From Parvularculaceae bacterium (GTDB taxonomy: Bacteria > Pseudomonadota > Alphaproteobacteria > Caulobacterales > Parvularculaceae), in assembly GCA_021776435.1 (NCBI GenBank), contig JAJFFW010000025.1:1-64000 (forward strand): a DNA stretch of 64,000 bases, in the 5' to 3' direction. This document shows positions 62,384 through 64,000 of this stretch, one piece after another. How positions within the stretch are numbered: position 1 is the stretch's first letter; each line of letters opens with the position of its first letter. The position numbers and the translations under genes were made by a program. The notes beneath the pieces were generated by a model. That model was not told where the DNA came from. It saw only the letters and a program-made list of their open reading frames with translations, and made no database searches.

Positions 62384-63670
62384 ATGTTTGATCTAAAAAA
62401 TATCCGTGAAAACCCTGAATCGTTTGACGTTGGCATGAAGCGGCGCGGACTCGCGCCTCAGGCCGAAGCAATTCTCGCCCTCGATGAGGATGCGCGCCGT
62501 CTGACCCTCGAAATGAATGACCTTCAAGCCATTCGAAACACCGCGTCGAAAGCGATCGGCGCGGCGAAGGCCAAAGGCGATGAAGATGAATTCAAACGGC
62601 TGATGGCTGAGGTTGAATCGGTTAAGGCCAAGCTTCCGGCGCTTGAAGGGGCGCAAAAGGAAAAAGCGGAAACCCTGCGCGATCTTTTATCCGGTCTGCC
62701 GAATATTCCGGCTGCGGATGTTCCTGACGGCGCCGATGAAAGCGCCAATATCGAGATCCGCCGCTGGGCCGAACCAAAATCCATAGACGGCGCCAAAGAG
62801 CATTTCGACATTGGCGAAGCCCTCGGTCAGATGGACTTTGAAACGGCGGCTGCGATGTCAGGCGCGCGCTTCGTGTTGATGAAAGGCGGGCTGGCGCGAT
62901 TGGAGAGGGCGCTCGCCTGTTTCATGCTTGACCTGCACACCGGCGAATTCGGTTACGAAGAAATCAATCCGCCGCTGCTTGTTCGCGACGAGGCGCTCTA
63001 CGGCACCGGTCAATTACCGAAGTTCAAGGAGGATCTTTTTGGCATAAATACGAGCGAGCAATTTTGGCTCATTCCCACCGCCGAGGTTCCTCTCACCAAT
63101 ATTGTGCGTGAGAAAATTCTCGCCGAAGAAGACTTACCCCTGCGCTATACCGCCTGGACGCCGTGTTTCCGCTCGGAGGCCGGCTCGGCCGGCAAGGATA
63201 CGCGCGGTATGATCCGTATGCACCAATTTTCTAAAGTTGAGCTGGTTTCGATCGTTACGCCTGAGTATTCGGAAGAAGAACATGAGCGTATGACCTCTTG
63301 CGCGGAAGAAGTTCTGAAGCGCCTTGAACTTCCCTTCCGCACCATGGTGCTGTCGAGCGGCGATATGGGTTTTTCGGCGCACAAGACCTATGATATCGAA
63401 GTCTGGTTACCCGGGCAGGGGCGCTATCGGGAAATTTCATCGATCTCGAACTGCGGTGACTTCCAGGCGCGCCGGATGATGACGCGGTGCCGAAAAAAGG
63501 GCGAGAAGGCGACGCGCTACCCCCACACGCTGAACGGCTCCGGTCTCGCGGTCGGGCGGACGCTGATCGCGGTTCTCGAGAACTATCAGCAGCCGGATGG
63601 GTCCGTTGTTGTTCCTGAAGTGTTGAAACCCTATATGGGCGGTCTGGAAAATATTGAGAAGGTGAACTGA
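62384..63670 (+). CDS. serS: Seryl-tRNA synthetase
   Basis: A 428-residue class II synthetase. It has an N-terminal coiled-coil arm (about 30-105), motif 1 around [21 protein letters not shown], motif 2 [21 protein letters not shown] and motif 3 [19 protein letters not shown]. Length is normal. It follows tatC by 75 bases. The DNA near its 3' end is GC-richer. Confidence 0.96.
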   Translation: MFDLKNIRENPESFDVGMKRRGLAPQAEAILALDEDARRLTLEMNDLQAIRNTASKAIGAAKAKGDEDEFKRLMAEVESVKAKLPALEGAQKEKAETLRDLLSGLPNIPAADVPDGADESANIEIRRWAEPKSIDGAKEHFDIGEALGQMDFETAAAMSGARFVLMKGGLARLERALACFMLDLHTGEFGYEEINPPLLVRDEALYGTGQLPKFKEDLFGINTSEQFWLIPTAEVPLTNIVREKILAEEDLPLRYTAWTPCFRSEAGSAGKDTRGMIRMHQFSKVELVSIVTPEYSEEEHERMTSCAEEVLKRLELPFRTMVLSSGDMGFSAHKTYDIEVWLPGQGRYREISSISNCGDFQARRMMTRCRKKGEKATRYPHTLNGSGLAVGRTLIAVLENYQQPDGSVVVPEVLKPYMGGLENIEKVN

Positions 63671-63807
63671 TGGCGAAACCTTCGTCACGCCTCAACCGTC
63701 TCGCGTAGAAGGCGTCTCGCGATGATGCTGCAATGATTGAATAGATAGAATTCTCGTCCCCGGGAGCCGCGAAACGCTCTCATTCAGGATGGGTGAAGGT
63801 GGTAACA

Positions 63808-64000
63808 ATGCGTATTCTCTGTTCGAACGATGATGGTGTGCACGCGACCGGATTAGCGGTGCTCGAACGTATTGCAAAAACCCTCTCAGACGATGTCTGG
63901 GTGGTGGCGCCCGAAAGTGAACAATCCGGGGCGGCCCGCGCATTGAGTCTTTCCCAACCGATCCGCATCCGGCAATACGATGAACGTCATTTCGCCGTGT
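63808..64000 (+). CDS. surE: 5'/3'-nucleotidase SurE, N-terminal part
   Basis: The frame from ATG 63808 (AAGG at good spacing) reads [16 protein letters not shown] and then [21 protein letters not shown], the metal-binding NDDG and the conserved SG loop of SurE phosphatases. It runs off the right edge after about 64 codons. The position after serS is the standard alphaproteobacterial order. Confidence 0.92.
   Translation, partial: MRILCSNDDGVHATGLAVLERIAKTLSDDVWVVAPESEQSGAARALSLSQPIRIRQYDERHFAV

Overview
The window reads as a chromosomal segment of an alphaproteobacterium. The support is family-level: a SciP-type CtrA inhibitor (15005-15298), a nearly complete hopanoid locus (33862-42335), and the order dgt - SPOR protein - nagZ - scpA - scpB - tatA - tatB - tatC - serS - surE (55577-64000), which is characteristic of that class. 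Base composition is moderate and uneven, and intergenic spaces often hold palindromic dispersed repeats. A Caulobacterales/Parvularculales-like lineage fits best, but that is inference. I see no rRNA, CRISPR array, integrase, intact insertion sequence or prophage.

Layout. 1-9.5 kb: the end of an outer-membrane protein, agmatine deiminase, a secreted MsrA, a broken oligopeptidase B gene, RNase R, an M23 lipoprotein, dTDP-sugar genes rfbB/rfbD and an MscS channel. 9.5-16 kb: a MoxR ATPase without its usual partner, a metzincin-type lipoprotein, two facing palindromic repeats with covarying stems, then flhF, a 52-codon ORF, sciP and a PilZ protein (motility and cell cycle). 16-20.7 kb: mnmA, a damaged lipoprotein ORF, a YkgJ protein, an FAD oxidoreductase, a membrane protein and a CAT-anticodon tRNA. 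20.7-25.9 kb: a redox locus with a cytochrome c fused to an outer-membrane beta-barrel, a helical-domain/cytochrome c fusion, and a divergent pseudoazurin. The shared control region between them has inverted repeats. A membrane-protein gene interrupted by an in-frame TGA follows. 25.9-31.5 kb: tamB/tamA.

31.6-44.3 kb is an isoprenoid/hopanoid block: a sulfotransferase and a lipoprotein beta-propeller linked by overlaps to hpnA, then hpnB, hpnC, hpnD, hpnE, hpnG, hpnH, ispH and, after an unusual YbjN/zinc-finger gene, ispA. Together these cover late precursor synthesis (IspH, IspA), squalene formation (HpnC, D, E) and side-chain chemistry (HpnH, HpnG, HpnA, HpnB). The cyclase (shc/hpnF) is not in the window. 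44.5-55.2 kb: an Atm1-type ABC exporter, a 1174-residue hybrid histidine kinase, a RecD-like helicase, exonuclease III, an SRPBCC protein, a nitroreductase, a DUF559 gene boxed in by repeats, an unknown AT-rich gene coupled to erpA, and a small unknown gene. 55.6-64 kb: dgt through surE, the last cut by the window edge.

The best candidate for something undescribed is the redox locus at 20770-25416. The second is the sulfotransferase/beta-propeller pair attached to hpnA.
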